Source of the DNA: Polynucleobacter sp. MWH-UH2A | GTDB taxonomy: Bacteria; Pseudomonadota; Gammaproteobacteria; Burkholderiales; Burkholderiaceae | Direction of reading: 5' to 3' | NCBI RefSeq assembly: GCF_018687195.1 | Contig: NZ_CP061321.1 | Coordinates: 1,612,001-1,676,000, forward strand | DNA length: 64,000 nt | In this document: in pieces, positions 1 to 8,935 of the stretch | Position numbering within the stretch: position 1 is the first letter of the stretch | How the letters are laid out: every line of letters begins with the position of its first letter | The notes under the pieces: generated by a model | Told to the model about the DNA's origin: nothing | The model's input: only the letters and a program-made list of their open reading frames with translations | Databases searched by the model: none | Made by a program: the position numbers and the translations under genes

Positions 1-445
1 TGCCTTTTTAGAAATCGATTTACCAGGTTCGAAGTGGGTAGTAGGAGACGGTCCAGCCATGGCTGGCATAAAAGAAAAGTACCCAGATATCAATTATCTA
101 GGCGTATTACAGCAACATGAGTTAGCAAAAGTCTATGCTGCGGCAGATGTATTTGTATTTCCGAGCAAGACAGACACCTTTGGTTTGGTACTACTTGAGG
201 CTATGGCTTGCGGCACACCAGTTGCAGCCTATCCTGTAACCGGCCCTATCGATGTGCTAGGAAACTCAAAAGCTGGGGCTATGCATGATGATTTGCGTGA
301 GGCTTGTATAGAGGCACTCAAGATTCCGCGTGAAGTTGCCCGTGCACATGCAGAAAAGTTCTCTTGGAGAGCAGCCTCAGAACAGTTTGCGATGCACTTA
401 AAACCCGTTCCCTCGCCTGAGGTGCATGTGACAGCGCTTGCTTAA
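1..445 (+). CDS. Glycosyltransferase family 4, C-terminal part (partial)
   Basis: This is the end of a gene that begins before the window. The frame is open from base 2, before the first visible Met, and gives 147 residues. It opens with a W-V-V-G-D-G-P motif, followed by the donor-binding segment FPSKTDTFGLVLLEAMACG and then TPVAAYPV. This is the nucleotide-sugar-binding half of GT-B (GT4) enzymes. The family includes diacylglycerol glucosyl- and mannosyltransferases that make glycolipids. The next gene is diacylglycerol kinase, 12 nt downstream, so a lipid acceptor (diacylglycerol) is a reasonable inference. The acceptor-binding N-terminus is not visible and the substrate cannot be read from this part. 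Confidence 0.85.
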   Translation, partial: AFLEIDLPGSKWVVGDGPAMAGIKEKYPDINYLGVLQQHELAKVYAAADVFVFPSKTDTFGLVLLEAMACGTPVAAYPVTGPIDVLGNSKAGAMHDDLREACIEALKIPREVARAHAEKFSWRAASEQFAMHLKPVPSPEVHVTALA

Positions 446-457
446 GAGATTTACATC

Positions 458-862
458 ATGACTCACCCTTATCACATTGACCAGAATCCCCATAAAGGGA
501 ATCGTGGTCTTGTAAGGGCGGTACGTGCAGCCAAAAACTCATGGTGTGGTCTAGTTTATGCATTTCAAGAAGAGAGCGCATTTAGACAGGAGCTCACTCT
601 TCTTGTACTGCTGACTCCAGTTGCACTAGCGCTATCAATTAGCTATTTAGAGAAGGCCTTGCTGATTAGCTCCTTGTTAATGGTGCTCGCTATTGAATTA
701 CTCAATTCCAGTGTAGAGGCAGCGATTGATCGCATTTCTTTCGAGCATCACGATTTATCGAAAAGAGCCAAAGACTTTGGCAGTGCCGCAGTAATGCTAG
801 CCCTATTGATTGCTTTACTCATCTGGCTTGCCATTTGTATGCCCGTATTTCTACAGAACTAA
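458..862 (+). CDS. dgkA: Diacylglycerol kinase
   Basis: A 134-residue integral membrane kinase that phosphorylates diacylglycerol to phosphatidic acid with ATP at the inner membrane. The diagnostic DgkA segment is present around residues 78-93 (AIELLNSSVEAAIDR), with the two conserved Glu and the Asn of the active site, plus three hydrophobic helices. It is slightly longer than the 121-residue E. coli enzyme at the N-terminus. The start ATG is preceded by AAGAGA. It follows the glycosyltransferase closely and probably shares its transcript. Both enzymes would compete for or recycle diacylglycerol. Confidence 0.93.
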   Translation: MTHPYHIDQNPHKGNRGLVRAVRAAKNSWCGLVYAFQEESAFRQELTLLVLLTPVALALSISYLEKALLISSLLMVLAIELLNSSVEAAIDRISFEHHDLSKRAKDFGSAAVMLALLIALLIWLAICMPVFLQN

Positions 863-896
863 AAACTCATCATCCAATCAAAACGAAAGAATATTT

Positions 897-1820
897 ATGT
901 CTGACATACCCAATCCAATCGGTGCTTTTGATATTTTTTCAAGGAAAAAAGTTAAGGTACTGAAGGCAAAAAACACACACCCATTCCAAAAATTTTCCAA
1001 AAAAATTGCCAGAAAATTATTTGGCAAAAAATTTGCCACAAAGTCCAGGGTACAAATTGAGAGCCCTGAGCTTAAGAAAGCCCCCCAGGCCTTAAAGGAT
1101 AAAAAACCAGCGCTCCAAATTATTTGGGCAAGTAATGCTACGGAAATTAAAGAAGCGCAACGTTTGCGTTACAAAGTATTTGCCGAAGAAATGGGAGCAA
1201 ATTTACCCTTCAATCCAAATGGCTTAGATGTTGATGAGTTTGATGCCTATTGTGATCATTTACTCATTCGCGATCAAGATACCCTAAAGGTAGTTGGCAC
1301 CTATCGAGTGCTACCGCCCCATAAAGCAAAAGAATTAGGGAGGCTTTACTCTGACTCCGAATTTGACTTATCTCGCCTCAATCACCTTCGCCCTAAATTA
1401 GTTGAATTGGGAAGATCATGCGTACATCAAGACTATCGTTCGGGCGCTGTAATTATGGCGCTCTGGAGCGGCCTAGCACAATACATGCAAAAACATGGTT
1501 ACGAGATCATGCTAGGTTGCGCCAGCATTCCAATGGCTGATGGTGGGCACTTTGCCGCAAGCCTTTATAACTCTTTAGACAAAAATCAAATTGCACCGAC
1601 CGAGTTTCATGCATTCCCAAAACTTCCCTTACCGCTTGAGAAATTGAATGGCGGATTAGATGTACAGCCACCCCCACTTATTAAAGGCTACTTGAAATTA
1701 GGCGCAAAAATTTGTAGCTCCCCAGCCTGGGATCCTGACTTTAACACTGCAGATGTTTTAACTATGCTACGTCTTTCGGAAATTAACCCTCGTTACGCCA
1801 AGCATTTTTTGGGTATTTGA
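897..1820 (+). CDS. GNAT-fold N-acyltransferase, OlsB / hemolysin-like family
   Basis: A 307-residue protein with a basic N-terminal tail (residues 1-80, many Lys) followed by an acyltransferase domain. The signature AQRLRYKVFAEEMGA and the segment VDEFDAYCDHLLIRD match the COG3176 family. That family contains ornithine-lipid synthase OlsB, which transfers a 3-hydroxyacyl chain from ACP to ornithine. I start it at the ATG at 897 rather than at upstream in-frame codons lying inside dgkA. The stop abuts the stop of the convergent ppx gene with no spacer. An OlsB role would give phosphorus-free lipids and fit the neighbouring Pho genes. The amino acid substrate is inferred; the family is clear. 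Confidence 0.75.
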   Translation: MSDIPNPIGAFDIFSRKKVKVLKAKNTHPFQKFSKKIARKLFGKKFATKSRVQIESPELKKAPQALKDKKPALQIIWASNATEIKEAQRLRYKVFAEEMGANLPFNPNGLDVDEFDAYCDHLLIRDQDTLKVVGTYRVLPPHKAKELGRLYSDSEFDLSRLNHLRPKLVELGRSCVHQDYRSGAVIMALWSGLAQYMQKHGYEIMLGCASIPMADGGHFAASLYNSLDKNQIAPTEFHAFPKLPLPLEKLNGGLDVQPPPLIKGYLKLGAKICSSPAWDPDFNTADVLTMLRLSEINPRYAKHFLGI

Positions 1821-3374
1821 TTATTTTGAGATGATCTTGAATGAGCGGCCTACACGTTCCCACTCGGCCGCCTCTTTCTGCAAACTAAACTCGGTCAGCG
1901 GATGGCTTTTAGCCCAATCTTTAGAAATCTCTACCGCAAATGAGCCTTTAGTCTCAGAGACTTTAACTTGAGGCTGGATGAGATCGCTTCTACCCCGATT
2001 TAATACATGCGCTAAACGCAAACAGAAAAGCATGCGCCAGTCATTGAATGCCAAATTGTTTGCGAGCTTGCCTAATTTGCCGGTGTGACCCAACAGCAAA
2101 GCAGCTAGACGAGCCTGATCATTTTTAGAGAAACCTGGCATATCGGCATACCCAGCAATATATGCCGAATGCTTGTGATATCCATTATGAGAGATTGACA
2201 AACCTATTTCGTGCAAATTGGCTGCCCATTGCAATAAAGCGATATTGTCAGATCTACTCTCTACATTAGGCTCAGGTAGTTGCGCCAAGAACTCTGCAGA
2301 TAACTTACCAACTCTGTTGGCTTGCTCGCGATCCACCGCATAACGCTGCATAAATTGCTCAACCGTCACATAGCGCATATCGTGATGCTGGGATCGACCC
2401 AATAGGTCATAGAGCACCCCCAGCCTTAGGGCGGCATCGGTTACTTCCATGCTTTCAATATTCAATTCATCAAACACCGCCAACATGATCGCCAAACCAC
2501 CTGGCCAAACTGCTCTACGATCATCCTTGAGGCCGATTAACTCCACTTGATTCACGTGTTCATACTTCAGCAAGTGCTTCTTGAGATTTTTTAATCCATC
2601 ACGTGTGATCAAGCTACTTGCGCCATTAATGCGCCCCATACTTAAGCTATCGCCATGCTCACCCAATTGATTGTCAGCAATTAATTCGGCAAGTGCCCTA
2701 GCAGCTCCGGAGGATCCGATCACTTGATCCCAACCACTCTTTAAGTACGCGCCTGAAATAACCTGTATTTCACGGCGCGCGGCTAATTCCGCTTCTTTAA
2801 ATGCATGGGCATCAATATTACCTTTAGGAAAAAATCGCATACTATGAGAGACACAGCCGATGTAAAGGCTCTCCATTTGCTTTGGCTCGTATCCTTTACC
2901 AATAACAAACTCAGTTGATCCACCGCCAATATCCACAACCAATCTATTGCCTGGCACTGCCTGGACTTCATGAGCCGCACCAATATAAATGAGTCGCGCT
3001 TCTTCTACACCTGCAATCACTTCTATCGGAAAACCTAGAACTTTTTCAGCGTCCGCCACAAATTGAGCTGCATTCTTTGCAACCCTCAAAGTATTGGTTG
3101 CAACAGCCCTCACATTGGCTGGGTTAAATCCACGAATACGCTCACCGAAACGGCGAATCGCTACCAACCCTCGTTGATAAGCGTCATTCCCAAGAATCTT
3201 ACCTTCAGTCAAACCTGCAGCCAAACGGACCGTTTCACGTAAAGTATCGATGGGCCTCAATTGCGTTCCGGATGGTGTGTCAATAACCTGGGCGACCAGC
3301 AACCTCAAACTATTTGATCCGAGATCAACTGCAGCAACAAATTCTTGCTCCTGATTAGCGATGGATAAATTCAC
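1821..3374 (-). CDS. ppx: Exopolyphosphatase (Ppx/GppA family)
   Basis: A 517-residue enzyme that releases phosphate from the ends of inorganic polyphosphate. The N-terminal actin-like phosphatase core shows the phosphate-binding VDLGSNSLRLLV (residues 17-28) and the second motif VVDIGGGSTEFVIG near residue 145. The C-terminal half is HD-like (for example LHEIGLSISHNGYHKHSAYI). The start is a GTG. It lies 11 nt after phoR and is the last gene of the pst-pho transcript. This links polyphosphate turnover to the phosphate-starvation response. A pppGpp phosphatase activity is possible in this family, but the length and C-terminus favour Ppx. Confidence 0.93.
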   Translation of the reverse strand: MNLSIANQEQEFVAAVDLGSNSLRLLVAQVIDTPSGTQLRPIDTLRETVRLAAGLTEGKILGNDAYQRGLVAIRRFGERIRGFNPANVRAVATNTLRVAKNAAQFVADAEKVLGFPIEVIAGVEEARLIYIGAAHEVQAVPGNRLVVDIGGGSTEFVIGKGYEPKQMESLYIGCVSHSMRFFPKGNIDAHAFKEAELAARREIQVISGAYLKSGWDQVIGSSGAARALAELIADNQLGEHGDSLSMGRINGASSLITRDGLKNLKKHLLKYEHVNQVELIGLKDDRRAVWPGGLAIMLAVFDELNIESMEVTDAALRLGVLYDLLGRSQHHDMRYVTVEQFMQRYAVDREQANRVGKLSAEFLAQLPEPNVESRSDNIALLQWAANLHEIGLSISHNGYHKHSAYIAGYADMPGFSKNDQARLAALLLGHTGKLGKLANNLAFNDWRMLFCLRLAHVLNRGRSDLIQPQVKVSETKGSFAVEISKDWAKSHPLTEFSLQKEAAEWERVGRSFKIISK

Positions 3375-3385
3375 TTGTAAATTCT

Positions 3386-4687
3386 TTAAGAAGAAATAAG
3401 TCTATCCAACGGAAAAATGAGCTTAAAAGTACTGCCATTTCCAGGAGTACTCTCTATTAACAGTTGCGCCTGATGTCGATTTGCAATGTGTTTGACAATT
3501 GCCAAGCCAAGTCCTGTACCACCAGTCTCGCGAGAGCGACTGCGATCAACGCGATAAAAGCGCTCGGTTAAGCGCGGCAAATGTTCAGCGGGAATCCCTG
3601 GACCACTGTCTTTTACCGCAAATACTCCTTGACCCTGGTCTGAAACAGACCAACTGACATCAATTTTTCCGCCTTCAGGGGTATACCGAACAGCGTTAGA
3701 TACTAAATTGCCAAATGCAGAAAGCAACTCACGCTCATCACCCAGAATATTGAGATCATTATCTGTAGTGAATTTCAAAGCATGCTTAGACTGAGATAAA
3801 GCCTCAGCATCATTTTTTAATAAGGCAAAGATAGTGCTCATTTGCACCTTTTGATTTGGTGCTGGCAAGGTATTTGCTTCTAAGTTCGCCAAAGTCAATA
3901 AGTCCTCTACAAGGTTTTTCATACGCCTTGCTTGAGTCATCATCATCTCAAGGTATTGCTCTTTTTGAGCCTCCTCTAGATCTAAAGTCTGCACAGTCTC
4001 CAAAAATCCCATCATGACGGTGAGCGGAGTGCGCATTTCATGAGAGACATTAGCAACGAAGTCCCGGCGCATTGCTTCAGCTTTACGCAAATCTGTTACA
4101 TCTTGAACTAGCAATAAACGGCGATTCTCGGCAAATGGAAAAGCCTGGAGCAATAGAGATAGATTGGCTGATGGCCCCATTTGCTCAATGAGCAATGGCT
4201 CATCAAACAATCGATCATTTAAATAGCGAATAAATTCTGGTCTTCTAATGAGAAAATTGATTTTTTGTAAGGCATCACTCTTAAAGTTCAGGCCGAAGAA
4301 ATGTTCAGCAATCGAATTGCACCATTCAATTTGATCCTGGTCATCCAGCATGATGATTCCATTTGGGGATGCCTGAAATGCTTGAATAAAGCGCTCGTGC
4401 TGCTTCTCAATATTGCGAACCTGGCCCTTCATATTGCGGACCAATCTTTCAAGACGAGAGAAAACTTCTCCCCACAATCCGCTAGCAGCAGGCAGCGCCT
4501 CTACGCGATTTAGCAAAATAAACTTTTGAAGTCTTGCCAAATTAAAGTAGGCATAGATAAGGGGTACCGATAAAACACCTAAGCCAGCTACAAAAGCAGC
4601 GTATTGCCCCCAAAAGCCGTTAGCAAGCCATGCGAATAGAATCGCAACCGCCAAAATAGTGAGATATCGGGTAATTACAGCCAACAT
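3386..4687 (-). CDS. phoR: Phosphate regulon sensor histidine kinase PhoR
   Basis: A 433-residue inner-membrane kinase that phosphorylates PhoB when phosphate is scarce and dephosphorylates it otherwise. Two hydrophobic helices occupy roughly residues 1-50, followed by a coiled linker and a PAS domain (about 95-190). The HisKA motif FVANVSHEMRTPLTVMMGF carries the phospho-His near residue 215. The ATPase domain has an N box (AFGNLVSNAVRYTPEGG), DSGPGIP, and GGTGLGLAIVKHI. There is no periplasmic sensor domain, as expected for PhoR, which senses through the Pst transporter and PhoU. It lies 26 nt downstream of phoB. Confidence 0.96.
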   Translation of the reverse strand: MLAVITRYLTILAVAILFAWLANGFWGQYAAFVAGLGVLSVPLIYAYFNLARLQKFILLNRVEALPAASGLWGEVFSRLERLVRNMKGQVRNIEKQHERFIQAFQASPNGIIMLDDQDQIEWCNSIAEHFFGLNFKSDALQKINFLIRRPEFIRYLNDRLFDEPLLIEQMGPSANLSLLLQAFPFAENRRLLLVQDVTDLRKAEAMRRDFVANVSHEMRTPLTVMMGFLETVQTLDLEEAQKEQYLEMMMTQARRMKNLVEDLLTLANLEANTLPAPNQKVQMSTIFALLKNDAEALSQSKHALKFTTDNDLNILGDERELLSAFGNLVSNAVRYTPEGGKIDVSWSVSDQGQGVFAVKDSGPGIPAEHLPRLTERFYRVDRSRSRETGGTGLGLAIVKHIANRHQAQLLIESTPGNGSTFKLIFPLDRLISS

Positions 4688-4713
4688 GCCATCATCTTAG
4701 AGCATGAGGAGAT

Positions 4714-5436
4714 TTATTGGGAAAGTGGTGTTTTGGTAATACGGTATCCACTGCCCCGAACAGTTTCAATAAACTGATCACAATCAAATGGGGCTAGCGC
4801 TGCTCTGAGTCGTTTCACATGAACGTCTACCGTCCGCTCCTCAATATATGCCTCGTTACCCCATACATGATCAAGCAAATTGGCTCTTGAGTGCACCCGT
4901 TCTGGATTGGCCATGAGGAAATTCAGGAGCCGAAATTCCGTAGGACCCAAAGCTAAATTTTTAACGTCCTGATTGGGCCAGTGAATAGCAATTCGATGCG
5001 TGATGGCATCAAGACTCATGGGGCCCACAATTAATGGCCCTTCTTCTGATGCCACTGAATATCTTCTTAAAAGCGCTTTTACTCTGGCAATCAACTCTTT
5101 GGGTGAAAAAGGCTTTGTCACATAATCATCGGCACCAGCATCTAAGCCAGTCACTTTATCAACCTCTTCGCCCTTGGCGGTTAACATCAAAATTGGGATA
5201 TCTTTGTACTTTTCATTTGCACGGAGCTCTTTAGCAAATTGGACACCGGATTTACCGGGCAACATCCAATCGAGCACGATCAAATCAGGTGCTTGAGTAG
5301 TCAGCATGGATAATGCTTCATCCGACTGCATCGCCCTACTTACCGCATAACCCGCATGCGTTAGGTTCACCGCAATTAACTCGGCAATAGATGGCTCATC
5401 CTCAATAATGAGTATTTGCTGGGTCGACTGACTCAT
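4714..5436 (-). CDS. phoB: Phosphate regulon response regulator PhoB
   Basis: A 240-residue OmpR-family activator. The receiver domain has the acidic pair in IIEDEPS, the phospho-Asp in LIVLDWMLPGKSG and the Lys in YVTKPFSP. The C-terminal winged helix (about 140-235) contains the recognition region RTVDVHVKRLRAAL. I choose the ATG at 5436, preceded by AGGA, rather than the TTG one codon upstream. Phosphorylated PhoB binds Pho boxes such as the one upstream of pstS in this window. It sits between phoU and phoR and probably autoregulates through the pstS promoter. Confidence 0.97.
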   Translation of the reverse strand: MSQSTQQILIIEDEPSIAELIAVNLTHAGYAVSRAMQSDEALSMLTTQAPDLIVLDWMLPGKSGVQFAKELRANEKYKDIPILMLTAKGEEVDKVTGLDAGADDYVTKPFSPKELIARVKALLRRYSVASEEGPLIVGPMSLDAITHRIAIHWPNQDVKNLALGPTEFRLLNFLMANPERVHSRANLLDHVWGNEAYIEERTVDVHVKRLRAALAPFDCDQFIETVRGSGYRITKTPLSQ

Positions 5437-5441
5437 CAATC

Positions 5442-6146
5442 CTACTTACTTGCCTCGCGAATGAGGTCCTCATGCGCCATGTGACGTACGTCTGATCCTT
5501 TGGCAACATAAATAACAAACTCGGCAATATTTTTGGCATGGTCGCCAATACGCTCAATTGCTTTTGCGATTGTCAGCATATCCAAGCCTGTAGTAATTGT
5601 GTGGGGATCTTCCATCATATAGGTGATTAGTTTACGCACAAATGCACGAAACTCCTCATCAATCTGACGATCTTCCTGAACCACCTCAGCAGCAGCAACT
5701 GTATCGAGTCGAGCAAAGGCATCCAAGCTCCGTCTTAATAAAGATATCGCCATTTGGCCAGATAAACGGATTTCAGCTACATTGATTTTGCTATTTACAC
5801 CAGACTCAATGAGTCGTTTTGTTCTTTTGGCCACTCGCTCCGCCTCATCGCCTGCTCTCTCTAAATTCGTGATGGCTTTTGATACTGCCATGACCAAGCG
5901 CAAGTCTCGTGCAGTCGGCTGTCTTCGAGCTATTAATTCAGTGCAAGCTAGATCGATCTGAATCTCTAGATCGTTTACTAATTTTTCATTCTCAATAACT
6001 ACATTGCAAGTATCAACATCCATTTGCGTGAATGCGCGCATAGCCGTTGCAATTTGAGACTCCACCAAGCCGCCCATCTCCAACAGGCGACTAGATAAAG
6101 AATTCAGATCAGCATCAAATTGTGAGGATAAATGTTTATCTGGCAT
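5442..6146 (-). CDS. phoU: Phosphate signalling complex protein PhoU
   Basis: A 234-residue, all-helical cytoplasmic protein with two repeats of a three-helix bundle. Typical PhoU segments are seen at NLERAGDEAERVAKR in the first half and IERIGDHAKNIAEF in the second. These acidic clusters bind metal. PhoU connects the Pst transporter to PhoR and suppresses the Pho response when phosphate is plentiful. The ATG has a clear ribosome binding site (GGAGA, 6 nt upstream). It follows pstB by 12 nt. Confidence 0.97.
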   Translation of the reverse strand: MPDKHLSSQFDADLNSLSSRLLEMGGLVESQIATAMRAFTQMDVDTCNVVIENEKLVNDLEIQIDLACTELIARRQPTARDLRLVMAVSKAITNLERAGDEAERVAKRTKRLIESGVNSKINVAEIRLSGQMAISLLRRSLDAFARLDTVAAAEVVQEDRQIDEEFRAFVRKLITYMMEDPHTITTGLDMLTIAKAIERIGDHAKNIAEFVIYVAKGSDVRHMAHEDLIREASK

Positions 6147-6158
6147 AGTCGTCTCCTG

Positions 6159-6947
6159 TTAACCAAATCGACCAGTAATGTAGTCTTCGGTCTCTTTTCG
6201 TTTTGGCTTAATAAAGATCTCATCCGTCTTACCGTATTCAATAAGACTTCCTAAATACATATACGCCGTATAGTCTGATACCCGAGCCGCTTGCTGCATA
6301 TTGTGTGTAACGATAGCAATAGTGTAGTCATTTTTCAGCTCATGAATCAGTTCTTCGACCTTACCGGTAGATATCGGATCTAAGGCTGAAGTCGGCTCAT
6401 CCAACAGAATGACTGAAGGCTTTACAGCCACACCTCTAGCGATACACAAACGTTGCTGCTGACCCCCAGATAGAGATAAGCCACTTTGATTGAGCTTATC
6501 CTTGACCTCGCTCCATAGGGCTGCTTTATTTAAGGCCCATTCAACACGCTCGTCCATTTCAGAACGAGAGAGCTTTTCGTAGAGGCGCACACCAAAAGCG
6601 ATGTTTTCATAAATCGACATCGGGAATGGAGTTGGTTTTTGAAAGACCATGCCGATCCTAGAGCGCAATAGATTTAAATCTAAGCCTGGCTCAAGGATAT
6701 TTTGGCCATAAAAGTTAATTTCACCTTCTGCTCGCTGACCTGGATACAAGTCATACATCCGGTTTAACGTTCTTAGCAGAGTGGATTTGCCGCAACCAGA
6801 TGGCCCAATAAAGGCGGTAACCTTGCCTTGCTCGATATCCAGATTAATTTTCTTTAAACCCTGGAATGAGCCGTAGAAGAAATTCAGATTCCTGACTTCG
6901 ATCGCATTCACAGCAGTATTTTGCGGTTCTTGACTACCCGTATTCAT
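6159..6947 (-). CDS. pstB: Phosphate ABC transporter ATP-binding protein PstB
   Basis: A 262-residue ATPase powering phosphate uptake. Motifs in order are Walker A (GPSGCGKST), the signature [14 protein letters not shown], Walker B ([13 protein letters not shown]) and the switch His in [14 protein letters not shown]. An upstream in-frame GTG at 7007 would overlap the pstA stop by 4 nt and add 20 residues. I prefer the ATG at 6945-6947 because AAGGGGG lies 5 nt upstream and the resulting length matches the family (257 in E. coli). If the GTG is used, the protein is 282 residues. Confidence 0.95.
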   Translation of the reverse strand: MNTGSQEPQNTAVNAIEVRNLNFFYGSFQGLKKINLDIEQGKVTAFIGPSGCGKSTLLRTLNRMYDLYPGQRAEGEINFYGQNILEPGLDLNLLRSRIGMVFQKPTPFPMSIYENIAFGVRLYEKLSRSEMDERVEWALNKAALWSEVKDKLNQSGLSLSGGQQQRLCIARGVAVKPSVILLDEPTSALDPISTGKVEELIHELKNDYTIAIVTHNMQQAARVSDYTAYMYLGSLIEYGKTDEIFIKPKRKETEDYITGRFG

Positions 6948-7003
6948 TACACCCCCTTGACCATCAAGCTGATTTAAGTCAAACATTGTTCTCATATTGC
7001 TTG

Positions 7004-7870
7004 TCACGCCTTAACCTTGTCTCGAAATACAACGCGAGCCAAGATATTTAATCCAAGGACAGCAAACGTAATTAATAGCGCTCCGCCCCATGCCAAATTT
7101 ACCCAGTTGTCATATGGGCTCATCGCAAACTGAAAGATCACCACTGGCAAGTTCGCCATTGGTGCATTCATATTGGTTGAGAAGAATTGGTTATTCAGGG
7201 CTGTAAATAAGAGTGGTGCAGTTTCACCACTGACTCGCGCGAGTGCGAGCAAAATTCCCGTCATGACACCGCTTTGCGCAGCTCGCAAAGTAATCATGAA
7301 AGCTACTTTCCACTTTGGCGCCCCTAAGGCATACGCTGCTTCGCGCAAACTCCCAGGAACCAAGCGCAGCATATTCTCCGTTGTTCTGACAACTACCGGT
7401 ATCGCAATTAATGCCAAGGCAATCGTTCCCGCCCATCCGGAAAAATGTTTTGCCTGCGCCACGACAAAGGCATAAACAAATAAGCCAATCACAATCGAGG
7501 GCGCAGATAACATGATGTCCGTAACAAATCGGGTTGTAGCCGCAACCTTACTGCGATCACCATACTCAGAAAGATAGACGCCGGCCAATACACCAACAGG
7601 GGTGCTAATTAAAGTGCAGCAGCCAATGATCATGAGGCTACCAACAATCGCATTAGCCAATCCACCACCCTCAGACCCAGGGGCGGGCGTGCTATGCGTG
7701 AAAAGAGAAAAATCAATCGAAGAAAATCCCTTAATCAATAAGACGCTCAAAATCCAGAATAAGAAAATCATGCCCAGACCCATGGCACTCATAGATAGAG
7801 CCAACCCAATCTTGTTTGTTCGCTTACGGCGAGCAAATACCGCAGGATTAATGTTGTTAGCCTTGTTCAT
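7004..7870 (-). CDS. pstA: Phosphate ABC transporter permease PstA
   Basis: A 288-residue inner-membrane permease with about six helices. The ABC coupling EAA loop is [20 protein letters not shown] choose the ATG at 7868-7870, which overlaps the pstC stop in an ATGA arrangement, instead of an upstream codon at 7912 that would overlap pstC by 46 nt. PstA pairs with PstC to form the phosphate channel. The gene order pstC-pstA-pstB supports translational coupling. Confidence 0.95.
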   Translation of the reverse strand: MNKANNINPAVFARRKRTNKIGLALSMSAMGLGMIFLFWILSVLLIKGFSSIDFSLFTHSTPAPGSEGGGLANAIVGSLMIIGCCTLISTPVGVLAGVYLSEYGDRSKVAATTRFVTDIMLSAPSIVIGLFVYAFVVAQAKHFSGWAGTIALALIAIPVVVRTTENMLRLVPGSLREAAYALGAPKWKVAFMITLRAAQSGVMTGILLALARVSGETAPLLFTALNNQFFSTNMNAPMANLPVVIFQFAMSPYDNWVNLAWGGALLITFAVLGLNILARVVFRDKVKA

Positions 7871-8856
7871 GACTTCAGACCTTGCTTCTTTTCCATATTG
7901 TTCAGCATCCATTTAGCGCATGCCAAAACAATGAAGGTAATAATGAATAGTGCCAAACCCAATGCAAAGAGTGAAGACAAATGATTGCCAGCCTCTGCTT
8001 CACCAAATTCATTGGCAAGTGTTGAAGCAATAGACGTGCCTGGAGCAAATAGTGAGGCAGATAAGCGTTGTGAATTACCGATCACAAAGGTGACCGCCAT
8101 AGTTTCACCGAGGGCTCGACCCAGACCCAGCATCACACCACCAATAACACCGGCTTTCGTATATGGCAGCACGACATTTTTTACTACCTCCCAAGTAGTG
8201 CAGCCTATGCCATAAGCAGACTCCTTGAGAACTGGAGGAACAATTTCAAATACATCTCGCATGACTGATGAGATAAAAGGCAAAATCATCATCGCCAAAA
8301 TTAATCCGGCACACAACACCCCAATACCATTGAATGCGCCTGAAAATAAAATACCTAAGCCAGGCATCTTGCCAAGTGTTGCAGCCAATGCGGGTTCAAC
8401 ATATTCAGCAAACAATGGGGCAAATATAAACAAACCAAACATGCCGTAAATAATCGAAGGAACAGCGGCTAGAAGCTCTACAGCTGTGCCCAATGGTCTG
8501 CGCAACGGACCAGGACATAGTTCAGTTAAAAAGACGGCGATTCCAAAACTCAGCGGTACAGCAATCAAGAGCGCAATCAGCGAGGTAACGAGCGTTCCGT
8601 AGATAGCAATCAAGCCACCAAACTCGCCATTAACAATATCCCACTCTTGCGTAAAGAAAAATCCCAGGCCAAAGGTATGCAAGGCAGGCCATGCATTGAT
8701 GATCAAAGAAATAATGATGCCTAACAAAGCAATTAAGACACTACAGGCAAAGAATTGGGTAATGCGATGAAACAGAAAATCTTGGATCCTTTGGATCTTG
8801 GCGATTCTCAGCGCTTGTGCAGTTGGAGCGGAATATTGCTGAGCGCTGTTGTTCAT
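7867..8856 (-). CDS. pstC: Phosphate ABC transporter permease PstC
   Basis: A 329-residue inner-membrane permease with about six helices. The EAA loop is [20 protein letters not shown], and the PstC-typical [19 protein letters not shown] follows. The start is the ATG at 8856; a GTG four codons upstream is possible, and neither has a good Shine-Dalgarno. It is separated from pstS by 79 nt holding a stem-loop that probably lowers its expression relative to the binding protein. Together with PstA, PstB and PstS it forms the high-affinity phosphate importer. Confidence 0.95.
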   Translation of the reverse strand: MNNSAQQYSAPTAQALRIAKIQRIQDFLFHRITQFFACSVLIALLGIIISLIINAWPALHTFGLGFFFTQEWDIVNGEFGGLIAIYGTLVTSLIALLIAVPLSFGIAVFLTELCPGPLRRPLGTAVELLAAVPSIIYGMFGLFIFAPLFAEYVEPALAATLGKMPGLGILFSGAFNGIGVLCAGLILAMMILPFISSVMRDVFEIVPPVLKESAYGIGCTTWEVVKNVVLPYTKAGVIGGVMLGLGRALGETMAVTFVIGNSQRLSASLFAPGTSIASTLANEFGEAEAGNHLSSLFALGLALFIITFIVLACAKWMLNNMEKKQGLKS

Positions 8857-8871
8857 TTTGATTTGCACTTA

Positions 8872-8916
8872 TTGATCAGGCGACACTAACTTGGTAGCGC
8901 CGCCTTATTTGATCAA
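8872..8916 (-). other. pstS-pstC intergenic stem-loop
   Basis: Between the pstS stop and the pstC start the transcript can fold with outer arms TTGATC/GATCAA and inner arms AGGCG/CGCCT, joined by a 5-nt bulge and an 18-nt loop. There is no T-run after it, so it is not a standard terminator. Such elements often protect the upstream mRNA and give more binding protein than permease. This function is inferred. Confidence 0.5.
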
Positions 8917-8935
8917 GTTGACATTAGATTGACAA

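Noticed and set aside
810..896. N-terminal extension of the OlsB-like gene
   Set aside because: It lies within dgkA and gives residues without family resemblance; the ATG at 897 is better placed.
7871..7912. Upstream extension of pstA
   Set aside because: It would overlap pstC by 46 nt; the ATG at 7870 gives the usual ATGA coupling and normal length.
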